Assembly: GCA_029237695.1 (NCBI GenBank) | Contig: CM055274.1 | Location: 17,907,505-17,971,504 of the forward strand | Length of the DNA stretch: 64,000 nucleotides | Direction: 5' to 3' | From: Conchocele bisecta | Lineage: Eukaryota > Mollusca > Bivalvia > Lucinida > Thyasiridae | Part shown: piece by piece, positions 44,316 through 56,081 of the stretch | How positions within the stretch are numbered: position 1 is the first letter of the stretch | Layout of the letters: each line of letters opens with the position of its first letter | Made by a program: the position numbers and the translations under genes | The notes under the pieces: model-generated | The model's database searches: none | Told to the model about the DNA's origin: nothing | The model's input: only the letters and a program-made list of their open reading frames with translations

Positions 44316-44705
44316 GCATGTTTGTTAACACAGATATGCCCCAGATATGTGTCATAAAATTGACATTAGTGTCAACATCGTTACATTTACATGGTTGATA
44401 CGGAAATAGCAGCAAATAGATCATTTTTCTCGGACCGATTTTTAAGAATAGTTTTCAAATCTGTAAAGGTTTTAATTTCTGTTTCCGTTCACCAAACATT
44501 TTGATATTTCACACATGCCTTTCTCTAATAATTCTTTATAATTCTTTATCATGTATCACGTATGCCAAAATGCCGACTATATCGCGCTTTCCGCAAGCAG
44601 GCGCGACAATGATGATAAACACCCATGTGAAGTATCAAGGTAATGGGTGAAGCAGTTGCAGAGATATCAGAATTTTTCAATGTAAAATTAGTTTCTGTGA
44701 GTATT

Positions 44706-44814
44706 TACCTGTTATATGTTGCTATATAGCTTCTATTGGGGCTACCCATTCCGAATACAATTTATTGACCCGCACTTACACCTGTCCCATCCCATATCGA
44801 CCGCGCATGCGACT
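44706..44814. repeat. DIRS left inverted terminal repeat
   Basis: Matches the complement of 50619-50730 at about 95 percent. Outward of ACCTGTTATA the two ends differ, as is normal for DIRS. Confidence 0.8.
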
Positions 44815-44870
44815 CTTTGCGATAGAACAAATCTCTCACCTTGCGGGGTGGGAGGCGGGTGTTAAATACA

Positions 44871-44958
44871 TATAACAGGTAAGGTAAGTACTCACAGAAA
44901 CTAATTTTACATTGAAAATTTCTGATTTCTGTATCATACTTCCCTGTTATATGTTGCT
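44871..44958. repeat. DIRS internal complementary region
   Basis: 44871-44920 is complementary to the outer left end (44671-44715). 44926-44958 is complementary to the outer right end (50707-50739). This two-part complement is the DIRS signature that lets the element copy its unequal ends through a circular intermediate. It lies at the 3' side of the coding region, as in known DIRS elements. Confidence 0.8.
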
Positions 44959-45747
44959 AGAATTTGTCTCCAAGGCGGGAAGGTAAGGTGATACAGAAAC
45001 ATAAATTAATTCGCTCTGTGAATACTTAACCTAGGTTCAATAAATTGACTCACCAAACAACTTGTAGACTAGACCCGGGCACCGTCTGAGCAGCACCCCC
45101 CCCCCCCACCCCCTATTCCTGCTCCCAGAAGATAACTGATCCGCCAGCTAAGTCTTCTGGTCTGCTTGAGTACTGTCCCCAGTCGCAGTTTCACCCGCAC
45201 TGAATGTGACTAACTCATCTCATTGTAGCGTCATGTCATACACACTGTTGTGCCTCACATCTAAGACTCACAGCATCTACACTGACCCTTGGCCATGTCC
45301 ACAAGTCTCTTAAAGTTCTAACCCACATTACTCACAAATAGTAATGCTAACATAAAATACCCTATGCATATTGACAACCACATACTATCAATAATTACAA
45401 AACATGGCATTCATGAACCTGGATGAATGATTATGTGTTTTCGAGTGTCATGATACCTAGTACCGTTAGCACCCCGGAGCACAGGGAACTCACCGTTACC
45501 CTCTCCGGACCTCACAATCATTGGTAACACCAAACACCTGCACACATTATAGTAAAATATGTATCCAGACTGGCATAACCAGTCGTGTGTAATCAAGAAA
45601 ACAATCTACGAAAACTTTCCATGGATAAAACTTGAACTAGCTGATAACTAGAACGTTTTGTACTGCCAATGTGAATATACCAACAATTTGTTATCCTGGA
45701 CTAGATCCACTGGCCCAGAATAACAACAGGCTAAAAAATTGAGCCTT

Positions 45748-46050
45748 TTACACATGCTTGGCCCCCGCAACATCCCTGCTAGCCGCGACTAGGGGATCCA
45801 ATGTGTAAATATCTGCGCTCTGCGCAGTCAGTGTATGTATGTAAAACTGATAAAAGTGGAATGAGACTTCCCTGATGCCACTTCCATTATCTTATCCCCA
45901 GGATCACTCCATAGAGGAACTCCGAGGAGGTAACTACTGCACCTACCTCATGGGCATCGATTATAACCTTATGAGCCCTTAACCGAATTGGATCGATATG
46001 CTCTGCGTGTTGCGAGAGATATCCATCTGTAAACTGACGATTTGGATATA
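45748..46050 (-). pseudogene. Tyrosine recombinase C-terminus of the DIRS element
   Basis: Read on the - strand, 45861-45748 gives FHFYQFYIHTLTAQSADIYT and then LDPLVAASRDV before TAA 45750-45748. The F-x-F-Y-x-F-Y pattern followed by QSADIY and LxPxVAA is the end of DIRS recombinases, where the catalytic tyrosine lies in the first block. Upstream the frame is broken near 45870; AHEVG in the other frame (about 45958-45944) continues it. The rest of the recombinase (46.1-47.7 kb) is too decayed to trace with certainty. Confidence 0.6.
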
Positions 46051-48202
46051 AACTGATTACCCACGCATGGAATAAAATTCACTGCCTACCTCTCATTAGT
46101 TAGTCATTGAGATGTAGTGCCTAATTCACCGCGCTCTGGCCTTGCACAAAACAAATCCGTGCCTTATGGAACTAAGCCTTGGATACTCCCATCTCTGAGC
46201 CTTGTTTTCCAAGGCCGAATACTCTATGAGCCAAGTTTATGTAAGCATATAAACCTAATACTTGAGCCCCTGATGTGCCAGAAAAGTACTGGCTTTAAGA
46301 AATCCAACTTAGTTTTGGGGTCAAACCCTGTGCCAAATCAATTCCTCTAACAGAGCTCCTACAGTGTGGGTCTGAGGCAGTCTAGGCCTACCCTTGAAAG
46401 CAGTAACCTACATGTATTCTGCTTCACACAGAGACTTAGCCCTCGGCACCTGCGCAGGTTAAACAGGATCACTATCCTGAGACAGATTACTAGGTATAAC
46501 CGAAGCCTTACTACTGTCCGTCCGGATAAGAAAAGGGGGCACTGTTCTTCCACAGCTACACTAGCTGCCGAGACCAGTCCCACCTGATGCCATCAGAGGA
46601 TTTTAACATTCACCCGTACCGGTGAAGTGCCTTTTTCCTCTGGCAAGCCTGGTGCATTTTGTCTTATGAAATTCACCATAATCTAGCCGAATGTCTTAAC
46701 CGATTGCGCCACGAAGCCCACATTATCATCTGATCGTGACCTTGATCTATGTGCCAGGGCATAACTTGTTTTCCGTCTCGGTTAAATTTGGTAGGTTCGT
46801 GCTGGGCGAAAGATAAACTCATATTCTGGATCAGTGCAAATTAATTTTAATCTATTGACATTGTTGTTGTTATTAACCGGAAGCATGTGCTTTTACCAAG
46901 TTAAAATACGACAATTGTACATTATAGAATACGTAAAGTATATAATGACACAGATAACCGACTCGATTTGGACATGCCTGGGATCATGAATGGTCGGTTA
47001 TGCCTAACTGGGACCCGAGCCTTAGCAAGGAACCCAGCTTCGCAACCATAGTAACGGAATCATTGTCCAAGCCAGATTCTGGTCGCCCCTGTACAGGCCG
47101 CGTAATTCCCTCCGCATTTTCGCCGAAGCGAAAACGAGGAGTAACCCATTCTTGACTGATCAATCAAGAGGGAAGCTGTCCCATGGGCTCATACTGATTT
47201 TTCGTTAAATCCCATCTAACCACTGTTAGATTCCCTTAGGTTAACTATTCTAGCTACTGGTCTTTCCTAGTGAAGAATGAAATCAGCGCTTATAACAGGG
47301 TCTGAACCTATGATAAACATATTGGCACTGAAGTGAACTTGAAACAGTTGGCCAATGCCTACATGTATCCCGTCCTAATCAACGCTGACGATTTCGTTTC
47401 ATCGTAACAATTCCTTAAGGAAATCGCCCATTTCGCCTACCGCTGGACTGACTGGATTAATTTGCCTTACTTACAGCAATTAACACAGACCTCCCATTCG
47501 CGTCTTTGCCTGTGCAATGATTGCTGTAGCTAGCCGCGAAAATTTGTCCTTTCTGATTCCCTTCCTGATAGCCTCCAGACGTGAAGAATCAGAACGAGCG
47601 TATTCGCATGAAGTGTTCCCCCTGCATGCTGTGACAGAAGCTTGGGAAATACTGGAATGCCCACCGTATGGTACACTAGACGTTCCAGTATGCTGGAGAA
47701 CCAACTTGTCATTGGCAGCATGGTGCCACTAGTGTGACCCGAATTTACTGATTGTGGAAATGCTTACCCGTATGCTCATTTCCATGATACGGACATGCGC
47801 CCACCACCTATGCCCCCTAGTCCAGAACTGGAGACACATATATTAGCCTCTGATTGTCCATCATGGTCGCAAACAGACCCAACCAGGGGTGGCTCTACCT
47901 GTTGATAACCGCGTTGGTCACTGTTCTTAACGGTGACCCCTCGGTACGGACTTTCGAGCCCCCCTCGACAGGTAGTCCACAGTACATTGGTAGACGACCT
48001 ACACCGCATATCTGCCTCTGAATTCAATACCCTAGCAGCTAAAATAGCTCCCTGGCTGGTAGTTGAAGTGGATACACAGCTTTGAAGATCACACGTAACA
48101 TGATGTCTACTCTGTACATATCGGCTCTGTCCAAGTGTACCCTGACTATCCCCAGTCTGGTAAGGAAACTCATCCCTACGTATCAGATGTCCTGTTTCGG
48201 TA

Positions 48203-48466
48203 CTAGTTCCGACATCTCTTGAGTAGCAGTGTGTCTCTAGCCTGATCGTGCAGGAGCCAGTCGTCCAAGTATTGAAGTATGCAATAACACACGGTCTGGA
48301 CTGTGCCTAGATTACCTCTATTAGTTTTGTGAACGCCGTGGTTTTGAAGGGTAGGACACAAAACTGTTATACCATGCCTTGCGACTGAAAGCTTATAAAG
48401 TTTCTGGACGCATGGCATATCGGTATATGAAGATAACCTTCCTGTGGTTCGCTGGAGACTGCCCAA
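48203..48466 (-). pseudogene. Reverse transcriptase remnant of the DIRS element
   Basis: The - strand frame contains LQYLDDWLLHDQ (YLDD at 48271-48260). YxDD is the catalytic motif of reverse transcriptases, and the form YLDDWLL is characteristic of the DIRS type. An LYKLSVARHGI stretch about 40 residues before it may be part of the palm. Only this 87-residue piece stays open; stops surround it. The adjoining RNase H region should lie at about 47.75-48.1 kb but shows only weak pieces. Confidence 0.65.
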
Positions 48467-48747
48467 TCGTTGACTCTAATAGTCGGACGTATCGATCGAG
48501 CCGTCTCTATCTAGAAATGATCTGTCTGTTGGTACAACAAACCGTACGCTGTAGAAGCTCAGAGATTGCCAATCTCTGATGCGTGTAGCGCCCCTCTGGG
48601 AGCCCCACCCTATTGGGGCTGTATAGGTGTTATGGGTTGCTTAAAGCTACCCGTTACCTCACTCGTTGGTTTAGGAGAAGGGGATATTAAAGCTTGCTTA
48701 TGTCCCCTTTCCAGCCCGAGTTGCGCTTCTATAAGCGAACCGCTTGG

Positions 48748-49050
48748 CTAAAGAGACCACTGATAGTCTCTCGCTGGACATGCCGGACTCTGTATTACTG
48801 CAGCGTCAGCAGCAGTCCACCTGTGAACATCTGTTTCCAAACAGATTCGTGGCCTGAAGGAACGCTTCCCGAAGGAGGTCCCTTCTCCTATGCCTATGAC
48901 GACGTCAATGATCGTACCTAGACACGACCTAGAACGTCGTTTGTGTTTCATGGATATACAATCCCGCGTCCTGGTAGACGAGCTACTGGAAGTTGACCTA
49001 TACCTAGCTCTCTTGCTACTAGACCCGGATCTACCCGTCCTGATCGACAA
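48748..49050 (-). pseudogene. Arg/Ser-rich gag-like remnant of the DIRS element
   Basis: A 100-residue open piece with a basic Ser/Arg cluster (RSGSSSKRARYRSTSSSSST) and a second basic patch (KHKRRSRS). Basic Ser-rich regions are usual in DIRS ORF1 and may bind nucleic acid or act as nuclear signals. It lies between the RT remnant and the repeat-rich 5' part, the right place for the end of ORF1. Confidence 0.4.
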
Positions 49051-49329
49051 GTCTGTGCACCCTCCTGTCTGACGTCATCAGACTCGCATCAGGACTAATC
49101 CAGTGTGTCGGCAGGCCAATGTCCTATACCGTTACACTGTTGTATATCCATAATCTTGAACAGATATTCCGCTGAAAACGGCGTGGTCAAGACCAGCGTC
49201 GCCGTTATCAGTGACTATATTTGACACTCTGTTGACCGGAGGAATACGCTTGCATTCCACCGAGGCGCGCCCAATTGGATTTGCGTGTATACTACCCACA
49301 TCGCCTATCCCCTTGAATCTACCTGTCCC

Positions 49330-50040
49330 GTGTCCGGTGTTCGTGCTCAGTGGTTAGCTAATAACCCAGAGCAGAACTAGTGTCCGGCGTTCTTGCTCAG
49401 TGGTTAGCGTATAACCCATAGCAGAACCGGTGTCCGGTGTTCGTGCTCGGCGGTTAGCGTATAAACCAGAGCCTAACTGGTGTCCTGTGTTCTTGCTCCG
49501 TGGTTAGCGTATAACCCAGAGCAGAACTGGTGTCCGTTGTCCGGAACAGTCTTTAGTTTCTGAATCTTGCCGAACACAGACTGGCGTTCGGTGTTCTTAC
49601 TCAGTGGGTAGCGGACCACCCAGAGCAGAACTAGCGACGTTGGATGTCTCAGTCATAAGAGATACCCTGCCACTATTCGGACTCGGACTTGGCTAGACTC
49701 AGAAACAGTCTTTAGTTTCTGAATCTTGCCGAACACCGACTGGTGTCCGGTGTCCTTACTCAGTGGGTAGCGCACCACCCAGAGCAGAACTAGCGACGTT
49801 GGATGCCTCAGTCATAAGAGATACCCTGCCACTATTCGGACTCGGACTTGGCATAGACTCAGAAACAGTCTTTAGTTTCTGAATCTTGCCGAACACAGAC
49901 TGGCGTCCGGTGTTCTTACTCAGTGGGTAGCGGACCACCCAGAGCAGAACTAGCGACGTTGGATGTCTCAGTCATAAGAGACACCCTGCCACTACTCGGA
50001 CTCGGACTTGGCTCAGACTCAGAAACCACTGTAGTTTCTG
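49330..50040. repeat. Two tandem repeat blocks in the 5' (ORF1) part of the DIRS element
   Basis: Block A (49330-49540): about four units of ~57 bp with GTGTCCGGTGTTCTTGCTCA and GTTAGCGTATAACCCAGAGC. Block B (49545-50040): three units of ~165 bp with AAACAGTCTTTAGTTTCTGA, ACTATTCGGACTCGGACTTG and AGCGACGTTGGATG. On the - strand block B stays open over a full unit (KLKTVSESMPSPSPNSGRVS and SLMTEASNVASSALGG), so it may once have encoded a repetitive protein. Confidence 0.8.
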
Positions 50041-50618
50041 AATCTCACTTATTGATACTTACCCTGATACTTACCCTGATAGTACCTAATGGTCAGGCCC
50101 CTCCATAGAGGTCCCCAAGGCCTGAGACAAGCCCGGTTTCTCATTAGAGCAACCGTTATGTCTCTAGCAACAACGGAAACAAATTATCTCATGAGAATCA
50201 CAAGTTCCCGTTTTGTGACCAACACCAAATTTCCTGACCCGAACTGGGTTTAGGTTTCCCTTAGCCCATTAGTGAACGTGGTACGGAAAACCTATTCAAA
50301 TATCGAACTAGACAAAGTCGAAAAAAAAATAAAAAATAAAAATTTCTTTGTCGACAATAGGAACGTCCGACAATAGGAAAATCGCGAAGTTTGCGCCCTG
50401 TGGCCACACTAAGAAAAAAAACTCGAAATACTTTTAAAAATGAAATATTTTCGACTAGCAACTTATGAAATGAATAGCCCCCACTCTATTACAGAAGATA
50501 TTGCATACTTACGGACAATAACCATGAATAGAGTGTATAAAACAGCTAAACGAAAATGAGCACCAAAAAGGATACTTTCACGCCAGCCGTCCGAAGCAAA
50601 GAGGAAGTCTCCCGTGTG

Positions 50619-50740
50619 CGCATGCGCGGTCGATATGGGATGGGGCAGGTGTAAGTGCGGGTCAATAAATTGTATTCGAAATGGGTAGCCCCAATAGAAG
50701 TTATATAGCAACATATAACAGGGAAGTATGATACAGAAAT
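50619..50740. repeat. DIRS right inverted terminal repeat
   Basis: GCGCATGCGCGGTCGATATG through GCAACATATAACAGG, complement of the left repeat, then the unequal outer end GAAGTATGATACAGAAAT. Confidence 0.8.
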
Positions 50741-50837
50741 AGTACACGAAAAAACTTTAACAAAAAAAATCAAAGTAATTTAACCTTGACATTGGACACA
50801 GGGGCCGCACGGTTGAGGGGTAAAATGAAAATATGGA

Positions 50838-51720
50838 TGATGATAAACACCCATGTGAAGTTTCAAGGTAATGGGCGAAGCAGTTGCAGAGATATAGTAT
50901 AACGAAAAACTTTAACCAAAAAACTTTAACCAGACGTATGTTAAAAAGTTAACGTTGAAAATGGCTAAGTCAATTACGTAGAAATAATAGGTGAAGGTAA
51001 AAAAATGGTCACATGTTGGATAGTTGTATGTGGTAGGCACCCCTTGGTTATGAAGCTGTGAACGTTTGGTGGTCCTAGGTGGTACAGTACCAAAGAAATG
51101 GACTTAAACACGAAAACTTAACATTGTAAACGCGAAAACTTAACATTGAAAATGGCGAAGTCGACTGCGCGGAAAAAATGGATCAAGTTCAACAAAAAGT
51201 AACATGTTGGATAGTGATATGTGGTGGGCACCCCTTGATTATGAAGCTGTGAAAGTTTGGTGGTCCTAGGTGGTACAGTACCAAAGAAATGGACTTAAAC
51301 ACGAAAACTTAACATTGAAAACGCGAAAACTTAACATTGAAAACGCGAAAACTTAACATTGAAAATGGCTAAGTCGATTGCGCGGAAAAAATGGGTCAAG
51401 TTAAAAAAAAAGTAACATGTTGGATAGTGATATGTGGTGGGCACCCCTTGATTATGAAGCTGTGAAAGTTTGGTGGTCCTAGGTGGTACAGTACCAAAGA
51501 AATGGACTTAAACACGAAAACTTAACATTGTAAACGCGAAAAGTTAACATTGAAAATGGCTAAGTCGACTGCGCTAAAAAAATGGGTTAAGTTCATAAAA
51601 AGGTAACATGTTGAATAGTGATATGTGGTGGGCACCCCTTGGTTATGAAGCTGTGAAAGTTTGTTGGTCCTATGTGGTACAGTAACAAAGAAATGGACGA
51701 AAACACGAAAACTTAACATT
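50838..51720. repeat. Tandem ~200-bp repeat (GTGATATGTGGTGGGCACCC)
   Basis: Units at about 51005, 51205, 51415 and 51605 share GCACCCCTTG, TTATGAAGCTGTGAA, TGGTCCTAGGTGGTACAGTA and CACGAAAACTTAACATTG; the last word is itself repeated two or three times per unit. The DIRS element inserted into the left edge of this array. Confidence 0.85.
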
Positions 51721-52732
51721 GATTGTGGACGCCGCCCGCTCGCCCGCCCGCCCGGCTTTCACAATCCAATAGCCTGGGTTTAAAAAAAAAAACCTGGCTA
51801 AAAATCGGTCCATAACCGATAAACTGAACATTTCAGAAGCCCTGGTCAGTGTTGTTGCGGGTGAATGTGTTACAATGAGCATTGTTTAATGCTATTTATT
51901 AATTTACTTTTACTTCTTTTAGACTTGGGGAATTAGGCTAAATTTGATCGAAAGATGAAAAGACAAAGACACATGTTGATTCTATACTGTAATATTCCCA
52001 AGAGCTCCCTGGCAACCCAAACAATGGCCTTTATACTTGGCAACGCGGACCTTATAGAAAGCACCTGACCACTCGGCATGAAATGCACACAATGCAGACT
52101 TTTCCTGAGAACTGTGTTTGTTCAACACAGTTCAAATTGCTATAATTAATTACTCATTGAATGCAAACCTTAGATATTTTACATGCACATTTCATCCATT
52201 CATCTACATACACACAGCAAATATCAATGACGAAATGAAATTAGAACTATGTCTAAATTGGCTTTTAATACGAATATCAAAGTCAATTTAGACATCGGAC
52301 TGTCTTCTGAATCATATCTGGAACTAACTGTAATATGCAAATGACTGTAAACAACTACATGTTATAGTATTAAGTTTTGACTCAGTGTAGCTCAAATACT
52401 AGTCATCAATGTACAGTCTCAAAAGAGTTATTACATGATCTATGAAATTTCACAATACTTGCAGACAACAATTCAGAATTGCCACAGTGATGCTGCATTC
52501 ATTTTGTGTGACCCGTAAGCTATTTGACCGGGGCACAACGCCCATTAAAAGAGGTCTGGTTTCTGCAGACAAGTTACTCAGAGGTCATGACCTGATTCCA
52601 TATGAACAAAGGAGCAACCAGTCTAGTCCCAGATTGGACAAAGCATCTGCATGGTTCAATCAGGGTTTGTACTGTTTGCCATTCAGTCCATCAAATTGCC
52701 ATGGTACACTATAACAATTGTACAGGTATATA
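51721..52732. other. No gene seen
   Basis: Starts with a CGCCCGCCCGCCCGG run (51738-51755). GATAAACTGAACATTT and AAGCCCTGGTCAGTGT at 51818-51858 are repeated at 53943-53982 on the far side of the pogo-like element. The frame 52442-52714 shows no domain. Confidence 0.5.
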
Positions 52733-53933
52733 CAGTCAAACCTGTCTTAAGCAGCCACCCAAGGGAAGTGACAAAACTGGCTGCTTAACAGAGGTGACCT
52801 CTTAATAGAGGGTTGTGTATTCAGGTACATTTCAGGTAAATTTTGAAAATTTAAATGAAGATAAAGATAACATAGACATGTATGTTAACATGATAATACA
52901 AATGTAATAAATAATATTAATGATAAATTTAGAAATTATAGTACCATATGATTAAATATCAATATAAATGTGTATCTTTATATTTATTTAATATTTTCAA
53001 AATTGAACCTGAACATGTAATGAGTGGATTTCTTAAACAAGTAACAATATTTAGTTGAATTATATCATTTAATGAAATAAAAATTCTATCAACAAATAAA
53101 AACACCAATGTTCACGTATTTGTTATTTTATAGCCTACTGCAACTGCTAATCTGCAAGACTTATATTGTAGACAACTTATTGTACTAGATAATAGGGCAT
53201 AATCGGACATGGTGTGGAATAAGTTATGCAAATTTTTATTTTTTTATTTTTTTATTTTTTTTTTTGTTGGGTATTGGTCAAGTCGAATTTGGATTGATTT
53301 CCAGTCGTGTATGTAAATAATGCATAGGCGATATCAGCAAAAGCAGTCAATAAGTGCGACATTCGGCTCATATTCAACATATGAGGTCATTTGCTTAAAT
53401 TATATTTGAGCCGGTTACACTCGTTCCTGGGCAATACACACCAATTATATCAGCTATTCGTGTTTTGTCAATTTGGTAATTGGCAATGGGCTGTTCCTTT
53501 TTACAACATTTGTGTCGGTAACCTATAGAAATTACGAATCGACGGACAAGGGTTCAAGAACCCGGATGCGATCGGCTGTTCTTTCAATAATGCGCCGACA
53601 GTTCGGGCAATACAATTTGCATCTGTGAAACATACCCTCTCAATATCGCTGACGCGGCGACGTGTTTGGTGTTTTAATTAACCGCATTGACTGCTGACAT
53701 CATTGTTAATTCGCGCTTCGGTAACGACCGCCGCAGGGTACATTGAAATCGGGATTAGCGGTGACCGTTTAATGAAATTGAATCACTGTTTGGGACGATA
53801 ATTGATGACCGCTGGCCGCGTTAGACGAGTGACCGTTGAATGAAACCGTTTTATATAGCAAAAATGCGCGGGGGGAATTTGAAGTGGCCGCTTAACGGCG
53901 GTTTAAAGGTGACCGCCCGAGCAGGTTCGACTG
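52733..53933. mobile_element. 1.2-kb non-autonomous pogo-like transposon
   Basis: CAGTCAAACCTGTCTTAAGC at the left, GCAGGTTCGACTG at the right, TA on both sides (52731-52732, 53934-53935). Inside both ends are words about gCCGCTTAA and GGTGACC. No transposase frame. Related by its ends to 61575-62989. Confidence 0.8.
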
Positions 53934-54121
53934 TAGTTGCATGATAAACTGAACATTTTAGAAGCCCTGGTCAGTGTGTTGCGGGTGAATGTACAGGTAT
54001 ATAGTTGCATGATAAAATGATATAGCAGTACAGGATATACTGCAGCCTAGTTTGGAGGAGTTTTCCTGTATGTGTAGAATTATGCATTCTATATCTCCAT
54101 TTTTCTAATGAAAATCATTGT

Positions 54122-54209
54122 ACATATCGATGGTCTAGTAACATAAGGTCGTAACTGCTATGCTAAAGCATAGCAGTTACGACCTTATGTTACTAGACCA
54201 TCGATATGT
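54122..54209. repeat. Perfect 43-bp inverted repeat with a 2-base loop
   Basis: ACATATCGATGGTCTAGTAA (54122-54141) through ACTGCTATGCT is mirrored without a mismatch by AGCATAGCAGT through GATATGT at 54209. No flanking duplication is clear. Confidence 0.9.
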
Positions 54210-55331
54210 GTAGGCATGTAAGTCAATTGTGACAATATGCAACACAATGTTAAAAGTAAAAGTCTATACATTTTACATAATGCCAACAAGCATTGTACCG
54301 TAATAACCCCAAGTATTTGGACACTGTTTGTTATGGGGAAACCTCTATAACAAATTGCATCCAAATACATTGTTATTGTGATAAACCAGTACCAACATAC
54401 TAACCCTAAATATTGAGATATTCTCCATTGTGAGTTATCTTATATTTATATCGTCGCTGTTCTTCTAAAACCTAGTAAGTCAAATCTGTCTAATTTTCAG
54501 GAACCAAATAAAACTAAATATCTTCTGACTGAAAATGAATATTGCCATAATATTTTGAGTAACTAAACCTTTATATATCGTTTTTAACCACATCAATGTT
54601 AGTGCTTACAGTTAAAGGTTAAGGCTAAACTAAAGACTTGCGATCTTTCATTTCTAGTAATTTTTTCCAGTTCTTAGAGATACAAGTTATTCCGAATTTC
54701 TCACCATTTCATGACGTGTATCTGTTTCTGAATGTTTCTAGTTATTTTTGTGATACCGAGCACCAAAGAAAGTAGAAGATAACAAGTGTGAACCAATAGA
54801 TTTATTGGATTTTGTCAAATGACCATTAAAGTGCCAAACGAACGATTGGCTAAAATATAATAATTTTGGCGACGAAAACGAGTTACGAGGTTTTCGAAGA
54901 ACAACTACGATATGTGTTTCTCCAGAATCAGTTGTTTACGGTTATTATGGTAAATAAATATATTTTCCAGTAATGGGTGCTTACAAGGGACATGACGTGT
55001 CTACTTCACCCAGGCATCCAACATCCATGGTCATGGTCTGTGGTTTGCTATGCCGTTGTGTCACAGACTGCGTTGCCATTGGTGGTATCCAAGTCCCAAG
55101 GTCAGAGGTTTGTGTAACTTTTCTGTTGAATATTTGTGCAGCTTAGTGTATAACAATTGGCCAAATTTTGAACATTAATTATACCCCCCGCAACGAGTGG
55201 GGGGGGGTATACTGGAGTCAGCAGGTTGTCCGTCCGTCCGTCCGAGCTTACAAATGGATACATATGTGGCTAGGAGAACAATAGGTTATGTAATATTCTA
55301 TTGTTCCGTGATTTTATGTGGCTAAAAATGT
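54210..55331. other. No confident gene; one possible exon and a CCGTCC microsatellite
   Basis: 54971-55101 follows TTTTCCAG and contains a short open frame (MGAYKGHDVSTSPRHPTSMV), but both the frame and the donor are uncertain. 55182-55242 is a repeat edge (CAACGAGTGGGGGGGGGTAT, then CCGTCCGTCCGTCCG), whose relative occurs inverted at 57365-57405. Confidence 0.35.
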
Positions 55332-55800
55332 CCCCTCATCCAAGCTTTAGTGCAGGATGAGGGGCATTATTGAAGTAAAGCCGGAGGCTGAGCATGTATA
55401 ATGTAGCATATCATTCTGACGTGTATCGATTCTCCGTACTTTAAAAAATCAAGCACAGCTTGAAAGTCACGTGTGTCGCAGGTGCCCGGAAGTACCGGCC
55501 CACAAAACATCACAATTTAAATCTAATAATTGTTTTGTTGTACTGATATACACATACGGGCGGGAAAGAATCAAATTCCACCTAAATGCTTACCAGATTC
55601 CTATATACATATATAGTAAGTAGTAACCCCCTTCTGCACTCACAAAGCGCAGGATCCCAATAAAAAGTCTCATCTTACCATAATCTGGCGGATCATCAAT
55701 TGTATCTGGCAATACTCAGTACCTCTACCATAAATCAGATGCATCTCGCTACGACTCCTATATATACAAAAAATCCAAATAAGTCACAGGCAGGGTGTAT

Positions 55801-55912
55801 ACATGCTCAGCCTCCGGCTTTACTTCAATAATGACCCTCATCCTGCACTAAAGCTTGGATGAGGGGACATTATTTTGCGCAAAGCCTCGGCTTTCGCATG
55901 TATAATGTAGCA
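55801..55912. repeat. Internal complementary region of the mini-DIRS
   Basis: 55801-55867 is the complement of the left outer end 55332-55396 (CATGCTCAGCCTCCGGCTTT). 55866-55912 is the complement of the right outer end 57250-57295 (TTTTGCGCAAAGCCTCGGCT). The two halves abut, as the DIRS circularisation model requires. Confidence 0.9.
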
Positions 55913-56081
55913 TCTTTAAATACAACAAAACAAATATCCTTAACAAAGGAATGTATTGAAAGCATGTATAAACCAACTCAATACATATCAACTATTAAAT
56001 ACAGCCTTTGCAAACGAGACCTGATTAACACTCAATGATTGTCTATAATAGAACTTTCTAAAGTTTTTGTCAGAACTCCAG

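Larger units (their letters stand above)
44668..50740 (-). mobile_element. DIRS-type tyrosine-recombinase retrotransposon, full length but decayed
   Basis: 6.07 kb with inverted terminal repeats (44706-44814 and 50619-50730, sharing TTGACCCGCACTTACACCTG or its complement). An internal complementary region lies at 44871-44958. Gene remnants are in DIRS order on the - strand: gag-like repeats, reverse transcriptase, recombinase. The borders are fixed by an empty-site-like copy: the left flank GCAGTTGCAGAGATAT and the right flank AGTACACGAAAAAACTTTAA join to match an unbroken copy at 50875-50910, with no target duplication, as expected for recombinase-mediated insertion. Confidence 0.8.

Noticed and set aside
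46670..46725. tRNA-like sequence on the - strand (GTGGCGCAATCGGTTAAGAC)
   Set aside because: Has an A-box-like start, but no B box or T arm follows in the next 80 bases; at most a SINE fragment.
54971..55101. Possible exon after TTTTCCAG
   Set aside because: Two frames are equally plausible and the donor is weak.
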